Numbered from the stretch's first letter, positions 25,782 through 34,429 are shown. The stretch is 45,300 nucleotides of DNA from Sphingobacterium cavernae (GCF_008520265.1 NZ_VIQM01000038.1:1-45300), one strand, 5' to 3'. Notes: generated by a model not told the origin, from the sequence alone. Made by a program: numbers and translations.

Positions 25782-26395
25782 ATGTACGTTCCTTCCAAAT
25801 TTCAGCTAACAGATAAGACAGAGTTACTCGACTTCATGCAAAGATTTAGCTTTGCTACTATCATTACTACTAAGAATATATCCCGATTGCTACACAATTG
25901 CCATTTCTTATTAAACAAAGAGAGGATAAACTAATTCTTTCTGCACATTTTGCTATAGCAAATGAACAGGTGAATTATATAGAAGATACTATTTCGTTAG
26001 TTATTTTTTCTGAACCTCATGCCTATATTTCGCCATCACATTACGACAAATTGGAAAGTGTTCCTACTTGGGATTATATTTCAGTACATGTCTACGGAAA
26101 AGCTAAGATTCTTCATACTACAGCTGAAAAAATGCAAGCTTTGGAAGACATGATCCATTTTTACGAAAATGATTATTACAAACAATGGAAAAGTATTTCA
26201 GAGAAATATATTCAAGGCATGCTAAAAGGTATTGTAGCATTTGAATTAGAAGCTACAGATGTGCAAGGACAACAAAAACTAAGTCAAAATAAATCTCAAA
26301 AGGAAATTGACAGGATAGTTCAGCATTTAGAAAACAGCGAAATACAAACTGAAAAAGATTTAGCGGAATATATTTTAAAAGCTAGCAAACTTTAA
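25782..26395 (+). pseudogene. frameshifted PaiB-type FMN-binding protein gene
   Basis: ATG 25782 opens MYVPSKFQLTDKTELLDFMQRFSFATIITTKN, the usual start of PaiB/FMN-binding negative transcriptional regulators. The frame then turns to nonsense (ISRLLHNCHF…), while the next frame resumes correctly with PIATQLPFLIKQREDKLILSAHFAIAN…EPHAYISPSHYD…VPTWDYISVHVYGKAKI to the stop at 26395. A single-base loss around 25870-25885 (AAGAATATATCCC) explains it. The remainder, about 165 codons, is intact and has the family's FMN-site region. It follows a GNAT gene, recalling the PaiA acetyltransferase/PaiB pair of Bacillus. Either a pseudogene or a sequencing error. Confidence 0.8.
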
Positions 26396-26448
26396 TCTGA
26401 TATATAAAATTCTTTGGTTAAATTTAAGTAAATCAATCGCCCACAACT

Positions 26449-27243
26449 ATGAATATCGTCATTACCGGTGCTTCATCCGGAATAGGTAAAGCTGTTGCTA
26501 ATCACCTCGCAAAGGTTGGTCATCAGGTGCTAGGCACGAGTCGTTACAAAGAAGGGCGTTTTGATAATTTTGAATTACTAAAACTCGATGTAACGGATAA
26601 TTCTTCGGTAGAGAAATTTATTGAACAAATTTTTCAGCGATTTCACCAAGTGGATGTGCTAATCAACAATGCGGGATATGTCATTTCTGGACCTATGGAG
26701 AACATAACTATTGACGAAGCAAAGCTGCAAGTAGACACCAACTATTTTGGTGTTGTACGTCTCACGCAAAAATTACTTCCACATTTCAGAGCGAATAATA
26801 AGGGAAAAATTATTAATATATGTTCGCTAGCTGGACAAATTGGTATGCCTTTTCAAGCACACTATTCCGCTAGTAAATATGCTTTAGAAGGTTTTACCGA
26901 CGCACTGCGTTTAGAATTATCACCTTTCAATATTCAAGTTTGTAATATCAATCCAGGTGATTTTCGCACAAATATTACCTACAATAGAAAAATAACTCCT
27001 CAAATTGACTCAGCCTATAAATTTCAATTTGAAAGAATTTTAGATATTTACGCTACAGAGGAAAATAATGGCGCAGATCCTGTAAGAATTGCCAATTTAA
27101 TTACTTCTCTACTTTCAAAAAACAAGTTAAAAGCACGTTATACTGTTGGAAAATTTTCTCAAACTTCCGCTGTAACTTTTAAACGTATTTTTGGAACACA
27201 ACTATTTGAACGTGTAATGAAAATTATGTGGAAGATTAAATAA
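26449..27243 (+). CDS. short-chain dehydrogenase/reductase
   Basis: 264 residues of the classical SDR family. The cofactor loop TGASSGIG is at about 6-13, LLKLDVTDN marks the adenine pocket, NNAGYV the core, and the active site is ICSLAGQIGMPFQAHYSASKYALEGF with Ser, Tyr-x3-Lys. The NINPGDFRTNI segment follows as expected. It oxidises or reduces an unknown alcohol/carbonyl with NAD(P)H. Basic residues just after the cofactor loop (TSRYKEGRF) hint at NADPH. It stands 53 bp after the paiB-like pseudogene, without recognised pathway partners. Confidence 0.92.
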   Translation: MNIVITGASSGIGKAVANHLAKVGHQVLGTSRYKEGRFDNFELLKLDVTDNSSVEKFIEQIFQRFHQVDVLINNAGYVISGPMENITIDEAKLQVDTNYFGVVRLTQKLLPHFRANNKGKIINICSLAGQIGMPFQAHYSASKYALEGFTDALRLELSPFNIQVCNINPGDFRTNITYNRKITPQIDSAYKFQFERILDIYATEENNGADPVRIANLITSLLSKNKLKARYTVGKFSQTSAVTFKRIFGTQLFERVMKIMWKIK

Positions 27244-27634
27244 AAAAATTTATTTCATTCAATCAAATCATTAATCATCAAATATAATCACCGAATACGA
27301 CAAAGATTTTCCTTTTTGAAAACAAAAAAATAAATAATAAAGAAAGGATTTGGGTGAGTTAAATTAAGAGATTTGATAAACCTGATATATTTCAATAAAA
27401 AAGTATTTACGTCATTAAAATTAGTAGTAAATATTAATACAAAATATTGTAGCAACTTAAGGTATTTTAACGTTAAAATATTGTAGGTATATATAAATTT
27501 ATTGTAAAATACCTATAATTAGGTATTACACACCCAGTTAATAGACTTTATTTCATATATTTATATATAGTAAATTTTGCAATTGCAAATTATTACAACA
27601 TCTACTTTTTTTAACCTTTAACAACGCAGTTAAT
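27244..27634 (+). promoter_or_regulatory. A/T-rich, palindrome-rich upstream region
   Basis: No gene in 391 bp. It contains an 18-bp perfect palindrome at 27463-27480 (TATTTTAACGTTAAAATA), a 14-bp palindrome at 27576-27589 (TTTGCAATTGCAAA), a direct repeat AAAATATTGTAG at 27441-27452 and 27475-27486, and several AGGTAT/ATACCT copies between 27460 and 27530. The density of symmetric sites suggests operators for the gene at 27635. Confidence 0.5.
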
Positions 27635-28099
27635 ATGAATTTATTCCAATTACAACCCAAACAAACGGACAGTATGCCTGATGACAAATTAACTCAAGCA
27701 TACAACCGATTACAGAGCATACTTAAAATAGCGCAGATTAAACCGCTATCTGAAGCTGCTACGAATAAAATAAATGATAAAATCAATGCGCTTAATTCAT
27801 CAACTAAAATTAATGGTGCACTTTATCGTTTAATCACCCTTACTGAAAACGAAATTATTGATATCATAGAACAAGATGTTAAAGTCGTTCCTGTAGGATA
27901 TTACAGCAAGCGATGGCTTGCGATAGGAATGAGTGCATTCGGGATTTCATTAGGTGTAATAATAGGTTTGATTACAAAAAATATGGCATTCTTAGGTATT
28001 GGATTGCCAATTGGACTCGGTATTGGCGCATTAATTGGAAGACAAATGGATTCTAAAGCGGCTTTAGAAGGTCGTCAATATGAAATTACAGTTTCTTAA
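27635..28099 (+). CDS. unrecognised membrane protein with glycine-zipper segment
   Basis: 154 residues, no family recognised. Residues 1-85 are soluble and helical (KLTQAYNRLQSILKIAQIKPLSEAATNKINDKINALNSS…), followed by ITLTENEIIDIIEQDVKVVPVGYYSKRW. Two hydrophobic segments (about 95-114 and 117-136) are rich in glycine with GxxxG spacing (GIGLPIGLGIGALIG), a glycine-zipper pattern used for tight helix packing or membrane pores. There is no signal peptide, so the N-terminal part is probably cytoplasmic. It is monocistronic with its own terminator and a long palindromic upstream region. Confidence 0.65.
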   Translation: MNLFQLQPKQTDSMPDDKLTQAYNRLQSILKIAQIKPLSEAATNKINDKINALNSSTKINGALYRLITLTENEIIDIIEQDVKVVPVGYYSKRWLAIGMSAFGISLGVIIGLITKNMAFLGIGLPIGLGIGALIGRQMDSKAALEGRQYEITVS

Positions 28100-28146
28100 A
28101 AAGACTGAGAATACGATTGTAATACCCTTACATCCACATTAGAAAA

Positions 28147-28175
28147 TGAGCCTTATGAATGTATACTAAGGCTCA
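28147..28175 (+). terminator. terminator after the 154-aa membrane protein gene
   Basis: Arms TGAGCCTTA (28147-28155) and TAAGGCTCA (28167-28175), then a run of seven T residues. Confidence 0.88.
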
Positions 28176-28263
28176 CTTTTTTTATCAATAATTTAAACCA
28201 TCTCATTAAACCTACTCCAAGAATAACTGAATTTATCTAAATTTATATACCAACACTATAAAC

Positions 28264-28707
28264 ATGAAGGAGAAGTTCGCTGAATTATTCGAATACAACC
28301 AAAAAATGAATATGGAACTTATAAAGTTAATAGGTTCACATTATGCTCATGTCTCAGAAAAGACATTCTTGTTGCTCTCACACATCATCAATGCTCATCA
28401 AATATGGAATTCGAGAATTATTCAACGTAATGAATTTGGCGTATGGCAATTAAATGATTGGAATACTGTTGCAGCATTAAACAATTCAAATTTTACGGAC
28501 ACACTGCATATTTTATCTTCTGAGGATTTGAATCGAATTGTTACCTATAAAACTTCCACAGGAGTAGTTTTTGAGAACAAATTAGATGATATTCTTTTCC
28601 ATATTATAAATCATTCCACCTACCACAGAGCTCAGATTGCAACTGAATGTCGTAATTCTGGGATTACTCCCCTACTAACAGATTATATAATGTATAAAAG
28701 GTTATAA
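28264..28707 (+). CDS. DinB family metal-binding protein
   Basis: 147 residues, four-helix-bundle DinB type. A metal-site His triad is visible: His44 in LSHIINAHQIWNSRI and His117/His121 in FHIINHSTYHRAQIA. DinB relatives include YfiT- and bacillithiol-transferase-like proteins that conjugate thiols to xenobiotics; the actual reaction here is unknown. It is the first of six small plus-strand genes up to 31081. Confidence 0.85.
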   Translation: MKEKFAELFEYNQKMNMELIKLIGSHYAHVSEKTFLLLSHIINAHQIWNSRIIQRNEFGVWQLNDWNTVAALNNSNFTDTLHILSSEDLNRIVTYKTSTGVVFENKLDDILFHIINHSTYHRAQIATECRNSGITPLLTDYIMYKRL

Positions 28708-28795
28708 AAAATCTGATTCGCCTTTAGGTTAATGCTATATAAATTAATTCTTTGCATAAGACAATTCTTAACCCACTTAAATCCTGTAAATTAGC

Positions 28796-28834
28796 TTTCG
28801 TTACACCAACTGCAACGCAGTTATGTAACCGAAA
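28796..28834 (+). promoter_or_regulatory. imperfect hairpin in the leader of the DUF1801 gene
   Basis: TTTCG, TTACA and AACTGC pair with GCAGTT, TGTAA and CGAAA, interrupted only by small bulges, with loop AAC. The stem of 16 pairs ends 10 bp before the ATG at 28845. It is followed by only a short T stretch, so it could be an attenuator or a weak terminator for the DinB gene. Confidence 0.5.
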
Positions 28835-28844
28835 ATCTTTATTT

Positions 28845-29243
28845 ATGAATAAATATATTGACCTAACAGCTTATCATCAATCTTTATTACCTAATGATCG
28901 TCGAATCTGTGAATTACTTTGTAACACTATTAATGAAAACCTTAATTATACTGAAAATAAAATATGGCATGGACACCCCGTATGGTTTATAGACGGAAAT
29001 CCCATTGTAGGATATAGCAAACAAAAAAAAGGTGTACGTCTGATGTTTTGGAGTGGAGCTGATTTTGAAGAAGAAAAGCTATCGATCATAGGTGAAAAAT
29101 TTAAAGATGCTTCAATATTTTATAATTCTGAAGACGAAATTTATCAAGATGATTTAATGCGATGGCTAATTAAAGCTGAAAATATTCAATGGGATTATAA
29201 AAATATAATTAAGCGTAAGGGTCAACTTCTTAGACTGAAATAA
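28845..29243 (+). CDS. DUF1801 domain protein
   Basis: 132 residues from the ATG at 28845; a longer open frame from 28752 would run through the leader hairpin and reads as non-homologous sequence. The pattern LLPNDRRICELLCNTINENLNYTENKIWHGHPVWFIDGNPIVGYSKQKKGVRLMFWSGADF is that of DUF1801 (YdhG/YjdI-like) proteins. Function is unknown in general. It ends 2 bp before the next start, so the pair is co-translated. Confidence 0.83.
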   Translation: MNKYIDLTAYHQSLLPNDRRICELLCNTINENLNYTENKIWHGHPVWFIDGNPIVGYSKQKKGVRLMFWSGADFEEEKLSIIGEKFKDASIFYNSEDEIYQDDLMRWLIKAENIQWDYKNIIKRKGQLLRLK

Positions 29244-29245
29244 TT

Positions 29246-29599
29246 ATGGTCAATTTGGAAACATTTCGAAAAATTGCATTAGCGTATCCTGAAGCAATTG
29301 AAGATACACATTTCGATAAGCTATCATTTCGTGTTAAAAAGAAGATCTTTGCAACGTATAATCCTAAAAACAACCAAGTTTCGGTCAAACTTTCTCTCTC
29401 TGATCAAGATTTATATGGATTAATTGATAAAAACACAATTTACGCAGTTCCAAATGCTTGGGGAAAACAAGGCTGGACAATAGTAGAACTCAATACAATT
29501 AATGAAGAGATAATTACAGATATTGTACGAAGTGCATATTGTCAAGTCGCTCCAGCAAAACTTGCCAATACATATCTTGATCAAGAAAATATCACGTGA
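29246..29599 (+). CDS. MmcQ/YjbR family protein
   Basis: 117 residues: VNLETFRKIALAYPEAIEDTHFDKLSFRVKKKIFATYNPKNNQVSVKLSLSDQDLYG…WGKQGWTIVELNTINEEIITDIVRSAYCQVAPAKLA. This is the MmcQ/YjbR fold, a double-wing DNA-binding-like domain of uncertain role. It starts 2 bp after the DUF1801 stop and ends 1 bp before the next ATG, which makes an operon near certain. DUF1801 and YjbR proteins often occur together in small accessory clusters of Bacteroidota. Confidence 0.87.
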   Translation: MVNLETFRKIALAYPEAIEDTHFDKLSFRVKKKIFATYNPKNNQVSVKLSLSDQDLYGLIDKNTIYAVPNAWGKQGWTIVELNTINEEIITDIVRSAYCQVAPAKLANTYLDQENIT

Positions 29600-29600
29600 T

Positions 29601-30149
29601 ATGGGAAATATTATTTGCGCAATAAACATGACGATAGATGGTAATTTCGATCACAACCAATCGTTACCTGATGCACATGTTCATGCGCACTATACCGACC
29701 TGCTGAAAAAAGGAACTACAATATTGTATGGTCGCAAAACCTATGAACTTATGTTGTATTGGAAAGATGCATTAAAGAATAAAAACTCCGATTTCGAAAG
29801 TTACGCATTTGCAAAAACTATACATGCTATCCGAAAAATTGTATTTTCAAACACTTTACATACCACCGATTGGTCTACAGCAGAATTGGCCAGTAACACA
29901 CTCTTAGAAACCGTAAAAAACCTAAAAGAAGAAAAAGATTCATTAGTATATATCGGTAGTCGAAGTTTGATGATACAGTTGTTAGCACTGAAACTGTTAG
30001 ACGAAATACAACTTTGTATTCATCCAATGGTCACTCCTACAAGACGGTTATTATTTGAAGGTCTGGAAGGTCAGATTGTTTTCAAACAAAAATTAATCAA
30101 AACGCTGCCTGGTGGACATATTATCCTATCGTTACGTCCGATTTATTAA
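29601..30149 (+). CDS. dihydrofolate reductase / RibD C-terminal-like protein
   Basis: 182 residues from the ATG at 29601, directly after the preceding stop. The family pattern is NIICAINMTIDGNFDH at the start, LLKKGTTILYGRKTYELM, KIVFSNTLHTTDWSTAEL, LVYIGSRSLMIQLLALKLLDEIQLCIHPMVTPTRRLLFEG. This matches the YwjB/RibD-C group, predicted NADPH-dependent reductases related to DHFR; the native substrate is unknown. A longer frame back to 29523 overlaps the YjbR gene and is unlikely. Confidence 0.87.
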   Translation: MGNIICAINMTIDGNFDHNQSLPDAHVHAHYTDLLKKGTTILYGRKTYELMLYWKDALKNKNSDFESYAFAKTIHAIRKIVFSNTLHTTDWSTAELASNTLLETVKNLKEEKDSLVYIGSRSLMIQLLALKLLDEIQLCIHPMVTPTRRLLFEGLEGQIVFKQKLIKTLPGGHIILSLRPIY

Positions 30150-30208
30150 ATTATCAAAAACAAGCCTTATTTCCATTTGTTCAAATAACAGAACAATATC
30201 AGAGTATT

Positions 30209-30715
30209 ATGAAAAAGAATTTAGTTTTTGACTTTTCTATTGATAGAGAAAGCAATATCATCGAAATAAAAAAGGAATATGCAGCAGATCAAAAACTAGT
30301 TTGGGAAGCTTGGACTACACAAGAATGGCTGGATAAATGGTGGGGACCTCAACCTTGGCATGTAGAAACAAAGACTTTGGATTTCATTCCTAATGGAATA
30401 TGGCATTATGCGATGGTAGGTCCAGAAGGCGAAAAACATTGGAGTCTATCACAATTTATCAGCATTTATGTACCAAATTCATTTATTCAAAAAGGTGGAT
30501 TTTGTAATGAAGAGGGAATTATGAATCCTGATTTACCTCAAAGCACTTGGGAAGTTACATTCACTCCAGTGGATGAGCATACGCTTGTAGATTGCAAGCT
30601 TACATATGATACGGCAGAAGATTTAGATGTATTTTTGCAAATGGGTTTCCAAGAAGGAATAACAATTTGTTTAGTACAACTTGACAATTTGTTAGAACAG
30701 AAAACTTCAACTTAA
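30209..30715 (+). CDS. SRPBCC (AHSA1-like) protein
   Basis: 168 residues with the START-like fold: IIEIKKEYAADQKLVWEAWTTQEWLDKWWGPQPWHVETKTLDFIPNGIWHYAMVGPEGEKHW, TWEVTFTPVDEHTLVDCKLTYD and a closing long helix (FQEGITICLVQLDNLLEQ). These proteins bind small hydrophobic ligands; the Aha1-like name does not imply an Hsp90 partner. Located 59 bp after the reductase-like gene and 18 bp before the DUF4180 gene, probably on the same transcript. Confidence 0.87.
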   Translation: MKKNLVFDFSIDRESNIIEIKKEYAADQKLVWEAWTTQEWLDKWWGPQPWHVETKTLDFIPNGIWHYAMVGPEGEKHWSLSQFISIYVPNSFIQKGGFCNEEGIMNPDLPQSTWEVTFTPVDEHTLVDCKLTYDTAEDLDVFLQMGFQEGITICLVQLDNLLEQKTST

Positions 30716-30733
30716 TATTTCAATCACTCTTTA

Positions 30734-31081
30734 ATGGAAATTAAAAAACGAATAATCAACAATAATGAAGTAGCGGAAATTATAGCTGATGAAGTAATAA
30801 TACACAATTTGGAGGACGCTCTGGATTTAATTGGCAATGTGTATTATCAAAGGTTTGATACATTGATTCTCCATGAGAAAAACATAACGCCTAAATTCTT
30901 TGACTTAAAAACTAAATTGGCTGGAGAAGTCTTACAAAAATTTACCCAATACCAATTGGCATTAGTTATTATTGGTGATTTTGGAAAATACCAAAGTAAA
31001 AGCTTAAATGACTTTATTTACGAGAGTAATATGAGCAAGCAAGTCAATTTCGTAAAGACCTTAGATAATTTAAGCTCCTAA
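30734..31081 (+). CDS. DUF4180 domain protein
   Basis: 115 residues: NNEVAEIIADEVIIHNLEDALDLIGNVYYQRFDTLILHEKNITPKFFDLKTKLAGEVLQKFTQYQLALVIIGDFGKYQSKSLNDFIYESNMSKQVNFV. I recognise the DUF4180 pattern (FFDLKTKLAGEVLQKF, GDFGKY, LNDFIYESN). Compact alpha/beta protein, no enzymatic motif; function unknown. It is the last of the six small genes and is followed directly by a terminator. Confidence 0.83.
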   Translation: MEIKKRIINNNEVAEIIADEVIIHNLEDALDLIGNVYYQRFDTLILHEKNITPKFFDLKTKLAGEVLQKFTQYQLALVIIGDFGKYQSKSLNDFIYESNMSKQVNFVKTLDNLSS

Positions 31082-31089
31082 AACAAGAA

Positions 31090-31114
31090 AGCCGAAACAG
31101 TTGATGTTTCGGCT
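31090..31114. terminator. terminator between DUF4180 and rseP
   Basis: Arms AGCCGAAAC (31090-31098) and GTTTCGGCT (31106-31114). It lies between convergent genes and may serve both, though neither tail is a long pure T-run. Confidence 0.75.
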
Positions 31115-31136
31115 CTCTATTATATATTTATACGTT

Positions 31137-32441
31137 CTACCACTTTATAATATCATTTCCGAAGGTAAATAACATCAATGCGATTAGTATAAAGAAACCG
31201 ATCATTTGTGCAGTTTCTAAGAACTTATCACTTAATGGTTTTCCTTGAATCATTTCAATCAACAAGAATACGACATGGCCACCATCCAACGCTGGAATAG
31301 GCAATAAGTTCATAAATGCTAATGCCATAGACAACATACCCACCAAATTCCAGAAACGCGACCAATCCACTTCATCACCAAACATCTTTGCAATTCCCAC
31401 AGGACCAGAAAGTGCTTTATCTGCTCTCACCTCTCCTTTGAATATCTTTCCAAAACCTTTTATATTGTCTGTAATTACAGAGAAGGCTTTATTAACACCT
31501 ATCGGTAAAGACTCACCAAAAGAATAGCTGCGCATCACCACAGGTAAGTTAGAAAATCCTAATTTACTCGACGTGTCTGCCGCTGCTACCAATTGCACAG
31601 AATCAGTACCACGCAAGACATTCAATTGAATTTCTTTTCCTTTATTTTTTGCTACCTCATCTTGGAATGCATCCAATCGATCAACTTGTACTCCATTGAT
31701 AGCAATAATTTGATCACCTTTTTTAAGCCCCATTTTATCCGCACGGGTATCCTTCACCACTGTATCCACAGGCAACATCTTAAATATTGGCGTTACAAAT
31801 TCATTTTTCTTGTGATCAGCCACATCATTCAACATCGTGGCAGGAAGTGTAATATCAAGGGTTTGACCTTGACGCTCTACTTTCAATACCGCATCACCCA
31901 TCAATACTTCTGAAGTCATCAAATCTTTCATGAAAAGATTTGCAGGATTACCATTTACGGCTAAGATTTTATCGCCTTCTACAAGACCAATCTTCTCCCC
32001 GATGATTCCAGGCTTTACACCCCAAAGTTTTGTATTATCAAAATCTGAATCCCCGTATTTGAACACAAGCATCCAGAAAACCAAAATACCGACAATGACA
32101 TTGACAATAATACCACCAAGCATCACGATAAGACGTTGCCAAGCTGGTTTTGAACGGAATTCCCAAGGTTTTGGTTCTTCTTTAAGCTGTTCCGTATCCA
32201 TAGATTCGTCTACCATACCAGCGATTTTTACATAACCACCAAGCGGCAACCATCCGATACCGTATTCACAATCTTTATATTTGAATTTGAATAACTTTAC
32301 GCCCCAAGCATCAAAAAATAAATAAAACTTCTCAACCTTGATTCCAAAAGCTCTTGCGGCTAAGAAGTGTCCTAATTCGTGTAGTATAATTAAAATAGAT
32401 AAAGCCAGAATAACCTGACCTACCATTACCAATGTTCCCAT
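31137..32441 (-). CDS. rseP: RIP site-2 metalloprotease RseP
   Basis: 434 residues, inner-membrane zinc protease that cleaves substrates within the membrane, typically anti-sigma factors after a first cut, and remnant signal peptides. The zinc motif LIILHELGHFLAAR (His21, Glu22, His25) is in the first helix; two PDZ regions follow (about 130-215 and 215-300, GEKIGLVEGDKILAVNG and ADKMGLKKGDQIIAINGVQV); the second zinc-ligand motif NLLPIPALDGGH is near 385. It starts 10 bp after the dxr stop, so they are one operon, a common order in bacteria. Confidence 0.95.
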   Translation of the reverse strand: MGTLVMVGQVILALSILIILHELGHFLAARAFGIKVEKFYLFFDAWGVKLFKFKYKDCEYGIGWLPLGGYVKIAGMVDESMDTEQLKEEPKPWEFRSKPAWQRLIVMLGGIIVNVIVGILVFWMLVFKYGDSDFDNTKLWGVKPGIIGEKIGLVEGDKILAVNGNPANLFMKDLMTSEVLMGDAVLKVERQGQTLDITLPATMLNDVADHKKNEFVTPIFKMLPVDTVVKDTRADKMGLKKGDQIIAINGVQVDRLDAFQDEVAKNKGKEIQLNVLRGTDSVQLVAAADTSSKLGFSNLPVVMRSYSFGESLPIGVNKAFSVITDNIKGFGKIFKGEVRADKALSGPVGIAKMFGDEVDWSRFWNLVGMLSMALAFMNLLPIPALDGGHVVFLLIEMIQGKPLSDKFLETAQMIGFFILIALMLFTFGNDIIKW

Positions 32442-32451
32442 TTAACTCTTT

Positions 32452-33621
32452 CTAATTTTTATATTTTACTTTATTGATTAAATCTCGTGCCACGATTCTG
32501 CTTTCCGTGTCGAACGCAATATAATCATCCAAACTTAAGTTATTCGTATTTTTTATATGACATAATGTCTCCTCAAGTATATCCGACATCCCTAGGAATG
32601 ACACTTTATCTTCCAAGAAAGCTGCAACAGCAATTTCGTTCGCAGCATTCAATACGCAGCAACGATTTCCACCCTCCGCTAACGCATCATAAGCCAATTG
32701 AAGATTTCTGAATGTTGCTAAATCTGGCTTTTCAAAAGTTAAATTGCCATAATCCATGAAATCAAATCTTTTGAATGAATTTTTATATCGTTGCGGATAA
32801 GTCAATGCATATTGAATTGGCAACTTCATATCTGGCAACCCCATCTGCGCCTTCATCGAACCATCTTCAAATTGTACGATCGAATGTATAATAGATTGCG
32901 GGTGCACAATGACATCAATTTGATCTATATTCAAATCAAATAACCACTTTGCTTCAATCACCTCAAGACCTTTGTTCATCAAAGAAGCAGAATCTATCGT
33001 AATTTTGGCACCCATTGACCAATTCGGATGTTTCAAAGCTTGTGCTTTACCAACAGAGGCCAACTGTTCTCTTGTCCTACCTCTGAATGGTCCTCCAGAC
33101 GCTGTCAAATATATTTTCTCTATTGGACTTGGTTCGCCCACCAAACATTGAAAGATAGCAGAGTGCTCGGAATCTACAGGCAACATTTTTACATTATGTT
33201 GCTTTACTAGCCCCATGATCAACTCTCCGCTTACGACCAAAGTTTCTTTATTCGCTAGCGCAATGTCTTTACCACATTGAATTGCTTTGACCGTAGGTCT
33301 CAATCCAGCGGAACCGACAATTGCGTTAAGTACTACATCGATTTCATCCAACTGAACAGCTTCTACCAAACCCTCTTCTCCGTAAAGCACCTTTATACCT
33401 GTGCCAGCTAAAACGTCTTTGACTTTTGCATACGCAAATTCAGACACCATAACCACAATCTTGGGACTAAACTCTAAAGCTTGTTTAATTAGGTCATCTG
33501 CATTATTGCTGGCTGTGAGAACTGATATTTCAAATTTATCTGGAAATTCACGTGCAACATCCAAAGCCTGCGTACCGATACTTCCTGTAGAACCTAATAT
33601 GGCTATATTCTTTTTCTCCAA
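32452..33621 (-). CDS. dxr: 1-deoxy-D-xylulose-5-phosphate reductoisomerase
   Basis: 389 residues; converts DXP to 2-C-methyl-erythritol 4-phosphate with NADPH in the MEP isoprenoid pathway. The NADPH loop NIAILGSTGSIGTQALDV is at the N-terminus; ALANKETLVVSGELIM, PVDSEHSAIFQCL (metal/substrate region), LTASGGPFRGRTREQLASV and HPNWSMGAKITIDSASLMNKGLEVIEAKWLFD are all present. Genes before (membrane protein, 16 bp) and after (rseP, 10 bp) lie on the same strand. Confidence 0.97.
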   Translation of the reverse strand: MEKKNIAILGSTGSIGTQALDVAREFPDKFEISVLTASNNADDLIKQALEFSPKIVVMVSEFAYAKVKDVLAGTGIKVLYGEEGLVEAVQLDEIDVVLNAIVGSAGLRPTVKAIQCGKDIALANKETLVVSGELIMGLVKQHNVKMLPVDSEHSAIFQCLVGEPSPIEKIYLTASGGPFRGRTREQLASVGKAQALKHPNWSMGAKITIDSASLMNKGLEVIEAKWLFDLNIDQIDVIVHPQSIIHSIVQFEDGSMKAQMGLPDMKLPIQYALTYPQRYKNSFKRFDFMDYGNLTFEKPDLATFRNLQLAYDALAEGGNRCCVLNAANEIAVAAFLEDKVSFLGMSDILEETLCHIKNTNNLSLDDYIAFDTESRIVARDLINKVKYKN

Positions 33622-33637
33622 AACTTCCCTTATATTC

Positions 33638-34429
33638 CTAAATAATGTTTTTCAGTAACTCTGGATCATCACTTCCTTTGTACTCCTTAATCATGCCTAC
33701 ATAAGCAACCGCAAGAACCAAACTCACTGAAGGAATGATTACGAATGTATTAATTGCACTCATGATTTTGGCGAATATAGTGTAATCCATATATTCGAAA
33801 AACAGTTGTCCCATATATGTAGACGCCAATAATGCCATCAAGATAAGTAAATTGGTTGTATTTCCGCGAGTAAAAGCAATACTTAACTTAATAGATCTTA
33901 TAAATCCGAAATTATTTTCCAAGATAAAAAAAGGAAAAAATGATATACGGATGAGTACGAACATCATAATTACACCTGTAATCAATGGGTTAATTTCATA
34001 TGCAATCCTATCCATCTCAACACCCATATATAATAACGGCATACAAAGTATCGCACAAACTAAATATGCTAACCCCGTGATAAGAGAATACGACAACAAA
34101 CCTAAAATAAAATGTATAAATTGTTTAGTGGAAGGTACATAACTCATTAATTCGGCTTTTTTGACATCTTTAGCCAAAAGTATGGCGCGCTTAATTAGCA
34201 CTAACTGCAAACCAAAAAACAAAATCACAAAAATTAACAACAATACGAATCGAATACCACTACTTGTGAGATCACTCAGATAAATTGCTAAATATGTAGA
34301 TAAATTGTTAGTGACAAACAACAAAAAACACAACCCCGCAACCGATATATAGTGTTTCCTTAAAATACCTAATGCTTGGAGAAACACATCATTAGCACGA
34401 AAAGTACTTTCTTTTAAAAATTCTAACAT
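33638..34429 (-). CDS. polytopic membrane protein, unknown function
   Basis: 263 residues with about six hydrophobic segments (near 26-45, 60-80, 105-140, 150-175, 195-215, 225-250) and a soluble N-terminus (MLEFLKESTFRANDVFLQALGILRKHY). No motif or family is recognised. The gene leads the unit with dxr and rseP. A near-consensus -7 box, CATCTTTG on the minus strand at 34447-34454, lies 17 bp upstream of the ATG. The linkage suggests an envelope role but nothing more specific can be said. Confidence 0.75.
   Translation of the reverse strand: MLEFLKESTFRANDVFLQALGILRKHYISVAGLCFLLFVTNNLSTYLAIYLSDLTSSGIRFVLLLIFVILFFGLQLVLIKRAILLAKDVKKAELMSYVPSTKQFIHFILGLLSYSLITGLAYLVCAILCMPLLYMGVEMDRIAYEINPLITGVIMMFVLIRISFFPFFILENNFGFIRSIKLSIAFTRGNTTNLLILMALLASTYMGQLFFEYMDYTIFAKIMSAINTFVIIPSVSLVLAVAYVGMIKEYKGSDDPELLKNII

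Noticed and set aside
23575..31114. Whole accessory block as an integrative element
   Set aside because: No integrase, relaxase, flanking tRNA or terminal direct repeat was seen; it may simply be a variable region between conserved genes.
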